Source: Mercurialis annua (Eukaryota; Streptophyta; Magnoliopsida; Malpighiales; Euphorbiaceae). Taken from it: DNA of 64,000 bases. Position numbers and translations under genes: made by a program. The notes under the pieces are model-generated. The model had not been told where the DNA came from. It searched no databases and saw only the letters and a list, made by a program, of their open reading frames with translations. Of the stretch, positions 38,914 through 51,875 are shown one piece after another. The stretch covers positions 21,651,501-21,715,500 of the forward strand of contig NC_065577.1 in NCBI RefSeq assembly GCF_937616625.2. Reading direction: 5' to 3'. The stretch's first letter is position 1. Each line of letters opens with the position of its first letter.

Positions 38914-40173
38914 AGTATTTCGCATCACAAGTCTCTCTAACGCGTCATAAGCATGGTTAGGTTACGCAAAGTCTGCGTGAAAAGTGACGCTAGAATAGTT
39001 CTCAAGTCTCTTTATTGCGTCATTTCGATTACCAGTCTTATGTCGCATAACAAGCGTCTCTAATGCATCGTTCTGATTACCTAAGCATGGTTCGGTTATA
39101 TTATGCAAAGTGTGCATGGAAAGTTGTGTTTGATTAGTATGTCGCATCTCAAGTGTCTTTAACGCGTCGTTCTGATTACCTAAGCTTGGCTAGGTTGTAT
39201 TATGCAAAGTGTGCGTCAAAAGTGACGTTAAATTAGAATGGCGTGTCTCAAGTCATTTTAACGCGTCGTTCTGATTACCTAATTATGGTTAGGTTATATT
39301 AAGCAAAGTGTGCGTAAAACATGACGCTATTAGTGTGGCGCGTAATAAGTCTCTTTAACGCGCTGTTTCGATTGCCATGCTTATGTCGCGTAACAAGCGT
39401 CTTTAACATGTCGTTCTGATTACCTAAGCATGGTTAGGTTATATACGCAAAGTGTGCGTGAAAAGTCACAATAGATTTTTATGTCGCGTCTCAAGTCTAT
39501 TTACCGCGTTCTTTCGATTACCTAAGCATGGTTAGGGTATTTTACGCAAAGTGTGCGTGAAAAGCGACTCTAAATTAGTATGTCACGACTCAAGTCTCTT
39601 TAACGCGTGTTCCGATTACCTAAGCATGGTTAGGTTATATTACGCAAAGTGTGCGTGAAAAATGATGCTAGATTAGTATGTCGCATCTCAAGTCTCTGTA
39701 ACGCGTCGTTCCGATTACCTAAGCATGATTAGGTTATATTACGCATGGTCTGCGTGAAAAGTGACGGTAGATTAGTATCGCCCGTCTCAAGTCTCTTTAA
39801 CGCGTCGTTCTGATTACCTAAGCATGGTTAGGTTATATTGCGCAAAGTGTGCGTGAAAAGTAACAATAGATTAGTATTTCGCGTCTCAAGTCTCTTTAAC
39901 GTTTTGTTTCGATTACATAAGCATGTTTTGGGTATATTACACAAAGTGTGCGTGAAAAGTGATGGTAAATTAGTATGTCACGTCTCAAGTCTCTTTAACG
40001 CGTGTTCCGAATACCTAAGCCTGGTTAGGTTATATTACGCATAGTGTGAGTGAAAAGTGATACTAGATTAGTATATTCATCTCAAGTCTCTTTAACGCAT
40101 CGTTCCGATTACCTAAGCATGGTTAGGGTATATTACGCAAAGTGTGTGTGAAAAGTGACGCTAGATTAGCAAA

Positions 40174-40700
40174 GCCACGTACGAGCGAGTTTATAGCTCT
40201 GTTATCAACCAAATGAATGGGGCTGATATGTGGGAAACAGACCCAAACCCCTTCAATATCATACTCCCACCCTCACCAGTGCAACAAAAGAAGAGAGGGA
40301 GAAAGGCAAAGGTAAGGCGAAGCACAGGCACAGGCACAAGCGAAGAGGGCCAAGTTATCACGCAAGGGGCGTCAGCAAGTTAAGTGTAGCGAATGTGGAC
40401 AGTTTGGCCACAATATAAGGAAACATTTAAAGGAAAGAGGTCAAGCTTCGGGTGGAGGTGAACAACAACCATCTGTAAATGAAGGTGAAGGACCAATGGC
40501 AGAAAGTGTGGTACAGATTCCCGACGTAAGTAACTTTCTCTATTTCGGTTGCTTGTGTAAGTACAATCTCCCTTCTAAATGTGTTTTTGTTGTAGGCTAC
40601 TAGTCAAGTGCTGCATGCGTTGGTGTCTGGCCGAGGAATTGGGTGCCACGTCGACAAAAAACGAAAAAACGGCGATTTTTGGTCTTATGGGGTTTTGTGA
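40174..40700 (+). pseudogene. Mutator-like (MULE/MuDR) transposase, C-terminal fragment
   Basis: Only the last part of a cut-and-paste transposase survives; the catalytic DDE domain is absent. Reading from 40174, one frame gives ATYERVYSSVINQMNG, then MWETDP, ILPPSP and a basic KKRGRKAKVRR. This is the usual MULE arrangement of a Trp-containing segment followed by a proline and arginine-lysine stretch. That frame stops at 40381-40383. The +1 frame from about 40346 continues with AKLSRKGRQQV and a zinc knuckle, KCSECGQFGHNIRKH (CX2CX4HX4H, with His in place of the usual last Cys). A single frameshift near 40345-40352 explains the break. The knuckle frame runs to a GT donor at 40526, a 70-bp intron (40526-40595, ending TTTTTGTTGTAG), and a second exon ending TGA at 40698-40700. 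Family assignment is strong; the intron is inferred from splice signals and phase only. Confidence 0.82.
40526..40595 (+). other. Probable 70-bp GT-AG intron in the MULE pseudogene
   Basis: The donor GTAAGT follows the codon for Asp at 40523-40525, so the intron is phase 0. A T-rich tract precedes the acceptor TTGTAG at 40595. Splicing joins the knuckle frame to 34 further codons beginning ATSQVLHALVSG. Without splicing, the frame would also run through the intron and end at a TAG just after the acceptor. The short length and T-rich 3' end fit plant introns. Confidence 0.55.
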
Positions 40701-40714
40701 GCGCCGCCAGAAGG

Positions 40715-40762
40715 ATCAGGGGGTTTAGCGCCCGTTTTTAAACATCAGGGGGTTTAGCGCCC
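40715..40762 (+). repeat. Paired 19-bp GC-rich repeat
   Basis: ATCAGGGGGTTTAGCGCCC occurs at 40715-40733 and 40744-40762, spaced 29 bp apart, in the 3' flank of the MULE pseudogene. Each copy contains GGGCGCTAAACCC on the other strand. It is not satellite-derived; possibly a subterminal repeat of the parent element. Confidence 0.85.
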
Positions 40763-41965
40763 CTATGGGTGATTATTAGCCAGATTAGTATGTTGCGTCT
40801 CAAGTCCCTTTAACGCGTGTTCCAATTAACTAAGCATGGTTAGGTTATATTATGCAAAGTGTGCATGAAAAGTGACGCTAGATTAGTATGTCGCGTCTCA
40901 AGTCTCTTTAACTTGTCGTTCTGATTATAAGCATGTTTAGGTTATATTACGCAAAGTGTGTTTGGAAAGTGGCATTAGATTAGTATGTCGTGTCTCAAGT
41001 CTCTCAAACGCGTCGTTCCGATTTCCTAAGCATGCATATGTTATATTACGCAAAGTGTCCGTAAAAAGTGACGCTAGATTATTATTGCGCGTCTCAAGTC
41101 TTTTTAACGCGTCGTTTCGATTACCATGCATATGTCGTGTCACAAGTCTCTCTGACGCGTCGTCCCGATTACCTAAGCATGGTTTTGCTATATTATGCAA
41201 AGCGTGCGTGAAAAATGACTATAGATAGTATGTCGCGACTTAAGTCTATCTAACGCGTCGTTCCAATTACCTAAGCATGGTTAGGTTATATTACGCAAAG
41301 TGTGCGTGAAAAGTGAATCTAGATTAGTATGTCGCTTCTCAAGTCTTTTTAACGCGTCGTTCCTATTTCCTAAGCATGGTTAGTTTATATTATGCAAGGT
41401 GTGCGTGAAAAGTGACGCTAGATTAGTATGTCGCGTCTCAATGTTCTTAAATGTGTTGTTCCGATCACATAAACGTAGTTATGTTATATTACACAAAGTG
41501 TGCATGAAAAGTGACACTAGATTAGTATGTCGCGTCTCAAGTCTCTTCAACGCGTCGTTTCGATTACCATGCTTATGTCGTGTCATAAGTCTCTCTAACG
41601 CATTATTCCAATTACCATAAGCAGCTTATAGTACGCAAAGTGTGTTTAAAAAGTAACAATAGATTGGTATGTCGCGTCTCAAGGCTATTTAACGCGTCGT
41701 CCCGATTACCTAAGCATGGTTAGGTTAATTTAGCAAAGTGTATGTGAAAAGTGACGCTAGATTAGTATGTTGCGTCTCATTGGATTAGTATGTCGCGTCT
41801 CAAATCTCTTTAATGCGTCGTTTCGATTACCATGCTTATCTCGCATCACAAAGTCTTTCTAACGCGTCGTTCCGATTACCTAAGCATGGTTAGCTTAGAG
41901 TAAAAAAAGTGAGCGTGAAAAGTAACAATATATTAGTATGTCGCGTCTCAAGTCTCTTTAATATA

Positions 41966-43412
41966 TTGTAATTTTTCACGCACACTTAGCCTAATATAAC
42001 CTAACCATGCTTAGGTAATCGGAACAACGCGTTAGAGAGACTTGTGACGCGACATAAGCATGGTAATCGAAACGACACATACCTAACCATACTTAGGAAA
42101 TCACAACCACGTGTTAGAGAGACTTTTCAATCTAGCGTCACTTTTCTCGCACACTTTGACCTAAACCATGCTTAGAAAATTGGAACGTTAAAGAGACCTG
42201 AGACACGATATACTAATCTAGCGTCACTTTTCACGCACACTTTGGTTAATCTAACCTAACCAAGCTTAGATAATCGGAACGACGCGTTAGAGACACTTAT
42301 GACGCGACATAAGCATGGTAAGCAAAACAACGCGTTAAAGAGACTTAAAACGCGCCATACTAATCTGGTGTCACTTTTTACGCACTCTTTGCGTAATATA
42401 TCGTAACCGTGCTTAGGTAATCGGAACGACGCGTTAAGAGACTTGAGACGTAACATACTAATCTACCGTAATTTTTCACGCACACTTTGCGTAATATAAT
42501 CTAACCATGCTTAGGTAATCGGAACGACACGTTAAAGAGGCTTGAGACGCAACATACTAATCAAGCGACAGTTTTCACGCACACATGTAATATAACCTAA
42601 CCATGCATAGGTAATCGGAACGACACAAAGAGACTTGAGACGCGACATACTAATCTAGCGTCACTTTTCACGGACACTACCTAACCATGCTTAGATAATC
42701 GGAACGACGCGTTAAAGAGACTTGAGACGCGACACACTAATCTAGCGTCACTTTTCACGCAGACTTTGCATAATATAACCTAACAATGCTTGGGTAATCG
42801 GAATGACGTGTTAAAGAGACTTCAGACGCGACATACTAATCTAGCGTCACTTTTCACGCACACTTTGTGTAATACTCCCTCGTCTCAATAGAGTTGTCCA
42901 CTTTGAGAAATTTTTTTGTCCCAAAACTCTTTTCCACTTTCAAAAAGTAACTAACTTTTACCCTCAATTTTCTATATTACACTTATTTAAAATCCACTAA
43001 TGAGTAAATTGAAAGTAAATTATAAGTGGACCCTATATTAAATAGGGGCAGGAAAATATTACAAACTCCATAAATAATAATTACTTTTCTTAAACTGTGT
43101 GATAAAGGCAAAGTGGACAACTCTATTGGGACGGAGGGAGTATAACCTAACCATGCTTAGGTATTCGGAACACGCGTTAAAGAGACTTAAGACGTGACAT
43201 ACTAATCTAGCGTCACTTGTCACGCACACTTTGCGTAATATAACCTAACCATGCTTAGGTAATCGGAACGACACGTTAAAGAGACTTGAGACACGACATA
43301 CTAATCTAGCTTCAATTTTCACGCACACTCTGCGTAATCTAACCTAACCATGCTTAGATAATCATAACGACGCGTTAGAGACACTTGTGACGCGACATAA
43401 GCATGGTAACCG
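41966..43412 (-). repeat. Inverted duplication IR-4, right arm
   Basis: Mirrors 1-1126 (coordinate sum about 43129 before the MITE offset). Shared rare states include GGTAGTGTCCGTG (421-region and 42662-region), a contracted CTCTTTGTGTCG, ACATGTGTGC, CTGTCGCTTGAT, AAATTACGGTAGATT and GGTTGTGATT. The left partner reaches base 1, so the true arm is longer than seen. The arm begins at the 41961 strand switch. The right copy alone carries the MITE. Confidence 0.86.
42873..43142. mobile_element. Stowaway-type MITE with TA target duplication
   Basis: The element occupies 42875-43140 (266 bp) and is bounded by TA at 42873-42874 and 43141-43142. The termini are inverted: left CTCCCTCGTCTCAATAGAG, right (reverse complement) CTCCCTCCGTCCCAATAGAG. 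Both continue TTGTCCACTTTG, giving about 31 bp of TIR with one indel and one mismatch. The interior is AT-rich and non-coding, as expected for a non-autonomous element mobilised by Tc1/mariner-type transposase. The insertion split the satellite sequence GTAATATAACC at its TA. The homologous left-edge segment near 258 has uninterrupted satellite, so this insertion followed the IR-4 duplication. Confidence 0.94.
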
Positions 43413-45296
43413 AAACTACACGTCAAAGAGACTTGAAAAACGCCATTTACGCACTCTTTGCGTAATATAACCTAACCATGCTTAGTTAATCAGAACGACG
43501 AGTTAAAGAGACTTGAGACGCGGCATACTAATCTAGCCGTCACTTTTCACGCACACTTTGCGTAATACAACCTAACCATGATTAGGTAATCGGAACGACG
43601 CCTTAAAGAGACTTGAGACGCGACATACTAATCTAGCGTCACTTTTCACGCACACTTTGCGAAAAATAAACTCCCCATGTTTAGGTAATCGGAACGACAT
43701 GTTAAAGAGACTTGTGACGCGACATACTAATCTATTGTCACTTTTCACGCACACTATGTGTAATATAACCTAACCATGCTTTGGAAATCGAAAAATTGTG
43801 TTAGAGAGACTTGTAATGTGACATAAGCATGGAATCGAAACAAAGCGTTAAAAAGACTTGAGACGTGCCACACTAATCTAGCCTCACTTTTTACTTACAC
43901 TTCGTAATATAACTTAAGCAAGCTTAGGAAATCGTAACAACATGTTAAAGAGACTTGTGACGAGACATACTAATTCTGCGATACTTTTAACACGCACTTG
44001 GCGTAATATCACATAACCATGATTTGGTAATCGGAACGACGCGTTATAGATACTTTGAGACACGACATACTAATCTATTGTCACTTTTCACACACACTTT
44101 GCGTAATATAACTTAACCATTCTCAGGTAATCGGAACGACGCATTAAAGAGAGTTGAGACGCGACATACAAGTCAAGCGTCACTTTTCACGCACACTTTG
44201 CGTAATATATCCTAACTATGCATAGGTAATCGGAATACGCGTTAAAGAGACTTGTGACGCGCTATAAGCATGGTAATCCAAACGACGCGTTAAAGAGACT
44301 TGAGGCACGCCATACTAATCTAGCGTCACGTTTTATGCAGAATTTGCGTAATATAACCTAACCATGCTTAGGTAATCGGAATGACTCATGAAAGAGACTT
44401 GAGACGCGACATACTAATCTAGCGTCACTTTTCACGCACATTTTGTGTAATATAACCTAACAATGTGTAATCGGAAGGACACGTTAGAGAGATTTGAGAC
44501 GCGACATAAGCATGGTAATCAAAACAACGCGTTAAAGAGACTTGAGACGCGACATACTAATTTTGCTTCACTTTTCACGCACACTTTGCGTAATATAGCC
44601 TAATGATGCTTAGGTGACGCGTTAGAGAGACTTGTGACGCGACATATTAATCTAGTGTCACTTTTCACGCACACTTTGCGTAATATAACTCAGCCATGCT
44701 TAGGTAATCAGAACGACGCGTTAGAGAGACTTGTGACGCGACATAAGCATGGTAATAAAAACGGCGCGCTAAAGTGCACGCCATACTAATCTAGTGTCAC
44801 TTTTTACGCAGACTTTGCGTAATATAACCTTAACCATGGGTAATTAGAATGACACATTAAAGAGACTTGAGACGCGACATACTAATTTAGCGTCACTTTT
44901 CCCGCACACTTTGCGTAATATAGCCTAATGATGCTTAGGTAATCGGAACGACGCGTTAGAGAGACCTGTGACGCGACATACTAATCTAGCGTCACATTTC
45001 ACGCACACTTTGCGTAATATAACCTAACCATGCTTAGGTAATCGGAACACGCGTTAAAGAGACTCTTGACACGACATAAGGATAGTAATCGAACGACGCG
45101 TTAAAGAGACTTAAGACGCGCCATACTAATCTAGCGTAACCATGCATAGGTAATCGGAAACAAGTAAAGGAGACTTAAGACGCGACATACTAATCTATTG
45201 TCACTTTTCACGCACACTTTGCGTAGTATAAACTAACCATGCTTAGGTAATCAGAACGACGCGTTAAAGAGACTTCAGACGCGACATACTATTCTA

Positions 45297-46355
45297 GCGT
45301 CATTTTTAACCATGCTTAGGTTACCAGAACACGCGTTAAAGAGATTTGAGACATGACATACTAATCGAGCGTCTCTTTTCACGAACACTTTGCGTAATAT
45401 AACCTTACCATGCTTAGATAATCGAACGACGCGTTAAAGAGACTTGCGACGCGACATACTAATCCAGCGTAACTTTTCACACACACTTTGTGAAAAATAA
45501 CCTAACCATGCTTAGGTAATCGGAACGACGCGTTCTTGACTTATGACGTGACATACTAGTCTAGCGTCACTTTTCACGCACACCTTGCGTAATATAACAT
45601 AACTATGCATAGGTAATCCAAACGATGCGTTAAAGAGACTTAACACGAGACATACTAATCTAGCGCCACTAAAAAACGCACACTTCGCGTAATATAACCA
45701 AACCATTCTTACGTAATCGAAATGACGTGTTCAAGAGACTTGAGATGCGACATACTAATCTAGCATCACTTTTCACGCACTCTATGCGTAATATAACCTG
45801 ACCATGCTTAGGTAATCGTAACGACTCGTTAAAGAGACTTTAGACTTGACATACAAATATATGTTGTCACTTTTCGCGCACACTTTGCGAAATATAACCT
45901 AACAATGCTTAGGTAGTCGGAACGACGCGTTAAATAGATTTGAGACGCAACATACTAATATATTGTCATTTTTCACGCACACGTTGCGTAATATAACATA
46001 ACCATGCTTAGGTAATCGGAACAACGCGTTAGAGAGACTTGTGACGCGACATAGGCATGGTAATCGAAACGACGCGTTACAGAGACTTGAGATCCGTAAT
46101 ACTAATCTAGCGTAACTTATTTCGCACACTTTGGGTAATATGGTTGCTTAGAAATCGGAACGACGCATTTGAGAGACTTGAGACGCGACGTACCAAACCA
46201 TTCTTAGGAAATAGGAGCGACGTGTTAGAGAGACTTGAGACGCGACATACTAATCTTGCGTCAATTTTCATGAAACTTTGCGCAGTATAACCTAAGCATA
46301 CACTTAGGTAATCTGAACGACGCGTTAAAGTGACTTGACGCGAGATAAGCATGGT
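45297..46355 (-). repeat. Inverted duplication IR-2, right arm
   Basis: Mirror of 27040-28100. It starts at GTCATTTTTAACCATGC, which corresponds exactly to the last forward bases at the 28100 junction. Here, however, the satellite continues uninterrupted on the outer side (TACTATTCTAGCGTC before 45297). So 45297 shows the uninterrupted arrangement and 28100 the rearranged one. Left-arm-specific change: the 45-bp doublet is single here. Confidence 0.82.
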
Positions 46356-49300
46356 AATCGGACGACGCGTTAAAGAGACTTGAAACGCGTTATACTAATC
46401 TAGTGTCACTATTCATGCACACTTTTCGTAATATAAACTAACCATAATTAGTTAATAGGAACGCATTAAAGAGAACTGAGACGCGAAATACTAAGATAGC
46501 GTCACTTTTCACGCTCACTTTCCGTAATATAACCTAACCATGGTTAGGTAATTGCAACGACGTGTTAAAAATATTTGAGACACGACTTACTAATTTATTG
46601 TTACTTTTCACGCACACTGATTGTAATATATAACCTAACCATGCTTAGGTAATCGGACCACGCGCTAAAGACACTTGAGAAGCGACATACTAATCTAGCG
46701 TCACTTTTCACGCACACTTTTTACTAATCTAGTGTGACGTTTCACGCACACTTTGTGTAATATAACCTAACCATGCTTAGGTAATCGGACACACGCGTTA
46801 AAGAGACTTGAGAAGCGACATTCTAATCCAGCGTCATTTTTCACGCACACTTTGCGTAAAATAAACTAACCATACTTAGGTAATCGGAACGACGCGTTAA
46901 AGAGACTTTAGACGCGAAATACTAATCTATTGAACCTTTTTATGCACACTTTGCGTAATATAACAAACGATGCTTACGTAATCAGAATGACGCGTCACTC
47001 TTCACGCACACTTTGCGTAATATAACCAAACCATGCTTAGGTAATCGGAACGACGCGTTAAAGAACAAGAGACTCGACATGCTAATCTTGCGTCACTTTT
47101 CACGCAAGCTTTGCGTAATATAACTTTACCATGCATAGGTAATCGAAAAGACGCGTTAAAGAGACTTGAGACACGACATATTAATCTAGCGTTACTTTTC
47201 ACGAACACTTTGCGTGAAATAAACTACCCATGCTTAAATAATCGGAACAACGCGTTAATAGACTTGATACGCGATATACTATTGCCACTTTTCATGCGCA
47301 CTTTGCGAAATATATCCTAACCATGCTTAGGTAATCGGAACGACGCGATTGAGCGACTTGTAATGTCACATAAGCATGGTAACTGAAACGACGCATGAAC
47401 GAGACTTGAGACGCGCAATATTAATTTAGCGTCACTTTTCACGCTCACTTTGCGTAATATAACCTAACCATGCTTAGGTAATATTAACGACGCATTCAAG
47501 AGACTTGAGACACGATATACTAATCTAGCGTCACATTACACACACACTTTGCGTAACATAACCTAACTATGCTCAGGTAATCGGAGCACGCGTTAAAAAG
47601 AGTTGAGACGTGGCCTACTAATTTAGCGTCACTTTTCACGCATACTTTGCTTAAAATACCCTAACCATGCTTAGGTAATCGGAACGACACGTTAAAGAGA
47701 CTTGAGACGCAAAATGGTAATCAAAACGACGCGTTAAAGAGACTTGAGATGCGACATACTAATCTAGCGTCACATTTCACGCAAACTTGCAAAATTTTAC
47801 CAAACCATGCTTAGGTAATCGGGACTACGCGTTAAAGAGCCTTAAGACGCGACATAGTCTAGCGTCACTTTTCACGCTCACCTCGCGTAATATAACCTAA
47901 CCATGCTTATGTAATCGAAACGACGCGTTAAAGACACCTGAGACGCGACATACAAATCTAGCATCACTTTGCATGCACACTTTGCCAAATAAAACCTAAC
48001 CATGCTTAAGTAATCGGAACAACGCGTTAGATAGACTTAAGACGCGACATTCTAATCCTAACCATGCTTAGGTAATCAGAATGACGCGTTAGATAGAATT
48101 GTGACGCGATATAAGCATGGTAATCGAAACGATGCGTTGTCACTTTTTATGCACACTTTACGTAATATAACCTAACCATGCTTAGGAAATTGGAACGACG
48201 CGTTAGAGAGACTTGAGAGGCGACATACTAATCTAGCGTCAGTTTTCACGCACACTTTGCGTAATATAAGTAATCCCTACTTAGGAAATCGGAACGTCGC
48301 GTTAGAGAGTCTTGAGACGCGCGACATACTAATCTAACGTCACTTTCACGCACACTTTGCGTAATATAACCTAACCATGCTTTGGTAATCAGAACGACGC
48401 GTTAAAGAGACTTGTGCTGCGAGATAAGCATGGTAATCAAAACGACGCGTTAAAGAGATTTGAGACGAAATATCCTAATCTAGCGTCACCTTTTACGCAC
48501 ACTTTGAGTAATATAACATAACCATGCTTTCGGTAATCGAAACGATGCAGTTAAAGAAACTTAAGACGGGACATACCAATATAGCATCACTTTTCACGCA
48601 CACTTTGCATAATATAACCTAACCATGCTTAGGTAATCGGAATGACGCATGAAAGAGGCTTGACACGCGACATACTAATCTATTGAACCATTTCACGCAC
48701 TCTTTGTGTACTATAACCTAACCATGCTTTGGTAATCGAAATGACGCGTTAAAGAGACTTGAGACGCGACATACTAATCATACGCGACATACTAATCGAG
48801 CGTCACTTAAGACGCGACTAACTAATCTATTGTGATTTTTCACACACACTTTGCGTAACATAACCTAACCATTCTTAAGTAATTAGAACGACGCGTTAAA
48901 TGGATTTGAGACGCGACATACTAATCTATTGTCATTCTTTACACACACTTTTGCATAATATAACCAAACCATGCTTCGGTAATCGGAACAACATGTTAGA
49001 GAGACTTTTGACGCGACATAAGCATGGTCATCGAAACAACGCGTTAAAGCGACTTGAGACGCGCCATATTAATCTAACGTCACTTTTCACGCCAACTTTG
49101 CATAATATCACCTAAGCATGCTTAGGTAAATGAGAACAACGCAATAAAGAGCCTTGAGACACGACATACTAATCTAGCGTCACTTTTCACGGATACCTTG
49201 TGTAGTATAACATAACCATGCTTAGGTAATCGGAACGACGCGTTAAAGAGACTTGAGAAGTGACATACTAATCTAGCGTTACTTTTCTCTCACACTTTGC

Positions 49301-50795
49301 GTAAACCTAACCATTCTTAAGTAATCGGAACGACGCGTTAAAGAGACTTGAGACGCGACATACTAATCTAGCGTCACTTTTCACGCACTCCTTGCGTAAT
49401 ATAACGTAACACATCTTAGGTAATCGGAACGACGCGTTAAAGAGTCTTGAGACGCGACATACTAATCTAGCGTCACTTTTCAAGGACACTTTTCATAATA
49501 TAACCTAACCACGCTTAGGTAATCGGAACGATGCGTTAGAGAGACATGTGACGCGACATAAGCACGGTAATCGAAAAGACGCGTTAAAGAGACTTGAGAC
49601 GCGCAATTTTAATCTAGCGTCACTTTTTACGAACATTTTGCGTAATATAACATAACCATGCTTAGGAAATAAAAACGACGCGTTAAAGAGACTTGAGATG
49701 CAATATACTAATCTAGTGTCACTTTTTCACGCACACTTTGCGTAATATAACCTAACCATGCTTAGGAAATTGGAACGACGAGTTAAAGATACTTGAGACG
49801 CGCCGTACTAATCTACCGTCACTTTTCACGCAGACTTTACGTAATATAACCTAACAATGCTTAGTTAATCAGAACGACATGTTAAAGAGACTTGAGACAA
49901 AACATACTAATCTAGAGTCACTTTTTACGCACACTTTGCGTAATATAACCTAACCATGCTTAGATAATCGGAAAGACGCCTTAAAGAGACTCGAGAGGCG
50001 ACCTATTAATCTAGCGTCACTTTTTACGCACACTTTGCATAATATAACATAATCATGCTTAGGTCAGCGAAACGACGCGTTAAATAGACTTGAGACGTGA
50101 CATACTAATCTATCGTCATTTTTCAAGCACACTTTGCGTAATATAACTTAACAATGCTTTAGGTAATCGGAACGACGCGTTAGAAGAATTCTAACTCGAC
50201 ATAAGCATGGTAATCGAAACGACGCGTTAAAGTGACTCGAGACACGCCATACTAATCTAGCTTCACCTTTTACGCACACTTTATGTGATATAACCTAACC
50301 ACGATTAGGTAATCAGAATGATGCCTTAAGAGACGTTAGACGTGACATACTAATCTAGTGTCACTTTTCACGCACACTTTGCATAATATAACCTAACCAT
50401 GCTTAGACAATCGGAACGACGCGTTAAAGAGACTTGAGATGCGACATACTAATCTAGCAATCCTTTTCACGCACGCTTTGCGTACTATTATCTAACCATG
50501 CTTAGGTAATCAGAACAAAGCAATAAAGAGAATTGTGACGCGACATAAGCATGGTAATCGAAACGACGTGCTAAAAAGACTCGAGACTCGCCATACTAAT
50601 CTAGCGTCACTTTTAACGCACAGTTTGCGTAATATAACCTAACCATGCTTAGGTAATCGGAACGACGTGTTAAAGAGACTTGAGAGGCGACATAATAATC
50701 TAGCGTTACTTTTCGCGCAAACTTTGCGTAATATAACCTAACCATGCTTAGGTAATCGGAACGACGCGTTAAAGAGACTTGAGACGCGACATACT

Positions 50796-51105
50796 TTGTA
50801 ATATTTAACGCTTCAATAAAAATGCCTTGTTTCTAAACATCTCTCTTCTCCAATTTTCTATAAGTAAAGGATAGTTATATATGTTTGTTTCTCTTCATAT
50901 TCAGCCATAAAAGGCATAAGGGTATGCTCTTCACTTGCATCTCCTGAGGATCCTGTGAATCAAAACCTTGTGTCATAAAATTGGTAATAGAGTAAATCTT
51001 AACAAATACTAAGAGGACATGCCGGTTGATAAAATGCCCATGGTGAGGCTGTGATCCTAGCTAGTCATACATGTATCTGTTAAGGTTTATCGTCGTATAT
51101 CTAAA
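50796..51105. other. Insert B': unidentified element at a strand switch (full copy)
   Basis: 310 bp, AT-rich, flanked by reverse monomers (ending GCGACATACT) and forward monomers (starting TACGCAAAG). It contains the segment missing from B, including CATGCCGGTTGATAAAATGC and CTTGTGTCATAAAATTGG. A near-palindrome, CTCCTGAGGATCC, lies near 50941-50953. No coding potential or TE termini are recognised. As the longer version it probably represents the ancestral state. Confidence 0.78.
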
Positions 51106-51875
51106 TACGCAAAGTCTGCGTGAAAAGTGACGCTAGACTAGTATGTCGCGTCTCAAGTCTCTGTAACGCATCGTTTTGATTACCATGTTTATTTCGCATC
51201 AAAAGTCTGTCTAACGCGTCGTTGCGATTACCTAAGAATGGTTAGGTTATAATACGCAAAGTGTGCGTGAAATGATCAATAGATTAGTATGTCGCGTCTC
51301 AAGTCTCTTTAACGCGTCGTTCCGATTGCCTAAGCATGGTTAGGTTATATTACGCAAAGTGTGCGTGAAAAGTGACGCTAGATTAGTATGTCCAGTTTCA
51401 AGTCTCTTTAACGTGTCGTTCCGATTACCTAAGCATGGTTAGGTTATATCACGCAAAGTGTGCGTCAAAAGTCACGCTAGTATGTCGCGTCTCAAGGCTC
51501 TTTAATGCGTCGTTCCGATTACCTAAGCATGGTTAGGTTACATTATGCAAAGTTGGCGTGAAAAGTGACGCTAGATTAGTATGTCGCGTCTCAAGTCTCT
51601 TTAATACGTCGTTCTCATTACCTAAGCATGATTAGGTTATATCATGCAAAGTGTGTGTAACAAGTGACGCTAGATTAGTATGTCGCATCTCAAGTCTCTT
51701 TAATGCGTCGTTCCGATTACCTAAGCATGGTTAGGTTATATTACGCAAAGTGTGCGTAAAAAGTGACGCTAGAATAATATGTTTCGTCTCAAGTCTCTTT
51801 AACGCGTCGTTTCGATTACCATGCTTATCTCGCGTCATAATTCCCTTTAAAGCGTCGTTCCGATTACCTAAGCAT

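Larger units (their letters stand above)
40170..40779 (+). mobile_element. MULE-derived insertion in satellite
   Basis: A 610-bp non-satellite segment holding the decayed 3' end of a Mutator-like transposase gene. The flanks are CTAGATTAG (40161-40169) and CCAGATTAG (40780-40788): 9 bp with one mismatch. Satellite phase resumes across this repeat, so it looks like a 9-bp target-site duplication, the size typical of MULEs. Against a complete element, no terminal inverted repeats are visible at these edges. It is therefore a truncated or rearranged copy, or one captured within another vehicle. It is absent from every other related satellite copy in the window. Confidence 0.72.
32271..41961 (+). 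repeat. Satellite block 7, forward
   Basis: Forward satellite from insert B to the strand switch at 41961, interrupted by the MULE fragment at 40170-40779. The first 4.07 kb is mirrored at 46630-50795. Positions 34285-34838 recur directly at 38360-38913 (offset 4075 bp). Positions about 36800-38300 form a 583-590-bp higher-order repeat. The block end, CTCTTTAATATATTGTAATT, joins a forward monomer head-on to a reverse one. Confidence 0.96.
41962..50795 (-). repeat. Satellite block 8, reverse
   Basis: Reverse satellite from the 41961 switch to insert B', interrupted by the MITE at 42875-43140. Its three parts have different inverted partners: 41966-43412 with 1-1126, 45297-46355 with 27040-28100, and 46630-50795 with 32271-36340. 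The block is therefore a mosaic of three segmental origins. The stretch 43412-45297 is ordinary satellite with no specific partner recognised by eye. Confidence 0.95.

Noticed and set aside
40230..40418. 62-codon frame inside the MULE fragment
   Set aside because: It is the third frame, overlapping the two frames that carry the MULE motifs; its lysine-histidine-rich sequence is a shadow of the basic region.
40170..40779. Helitron
   Set aside because: The ends do not have the 5' TC and 3' hairpin plus CTRR, and the flanks look like a 9-bp duplication, not insertion between A and T.
50796..51105. Stowaway or Tourist MITE
   Set aside because: Ends TTGTAATATTTAACG and CGTCGTATATCTAAA do not form an inverted repeat, and no TA or TAA duplication can be defined between opposite-strand flanks.
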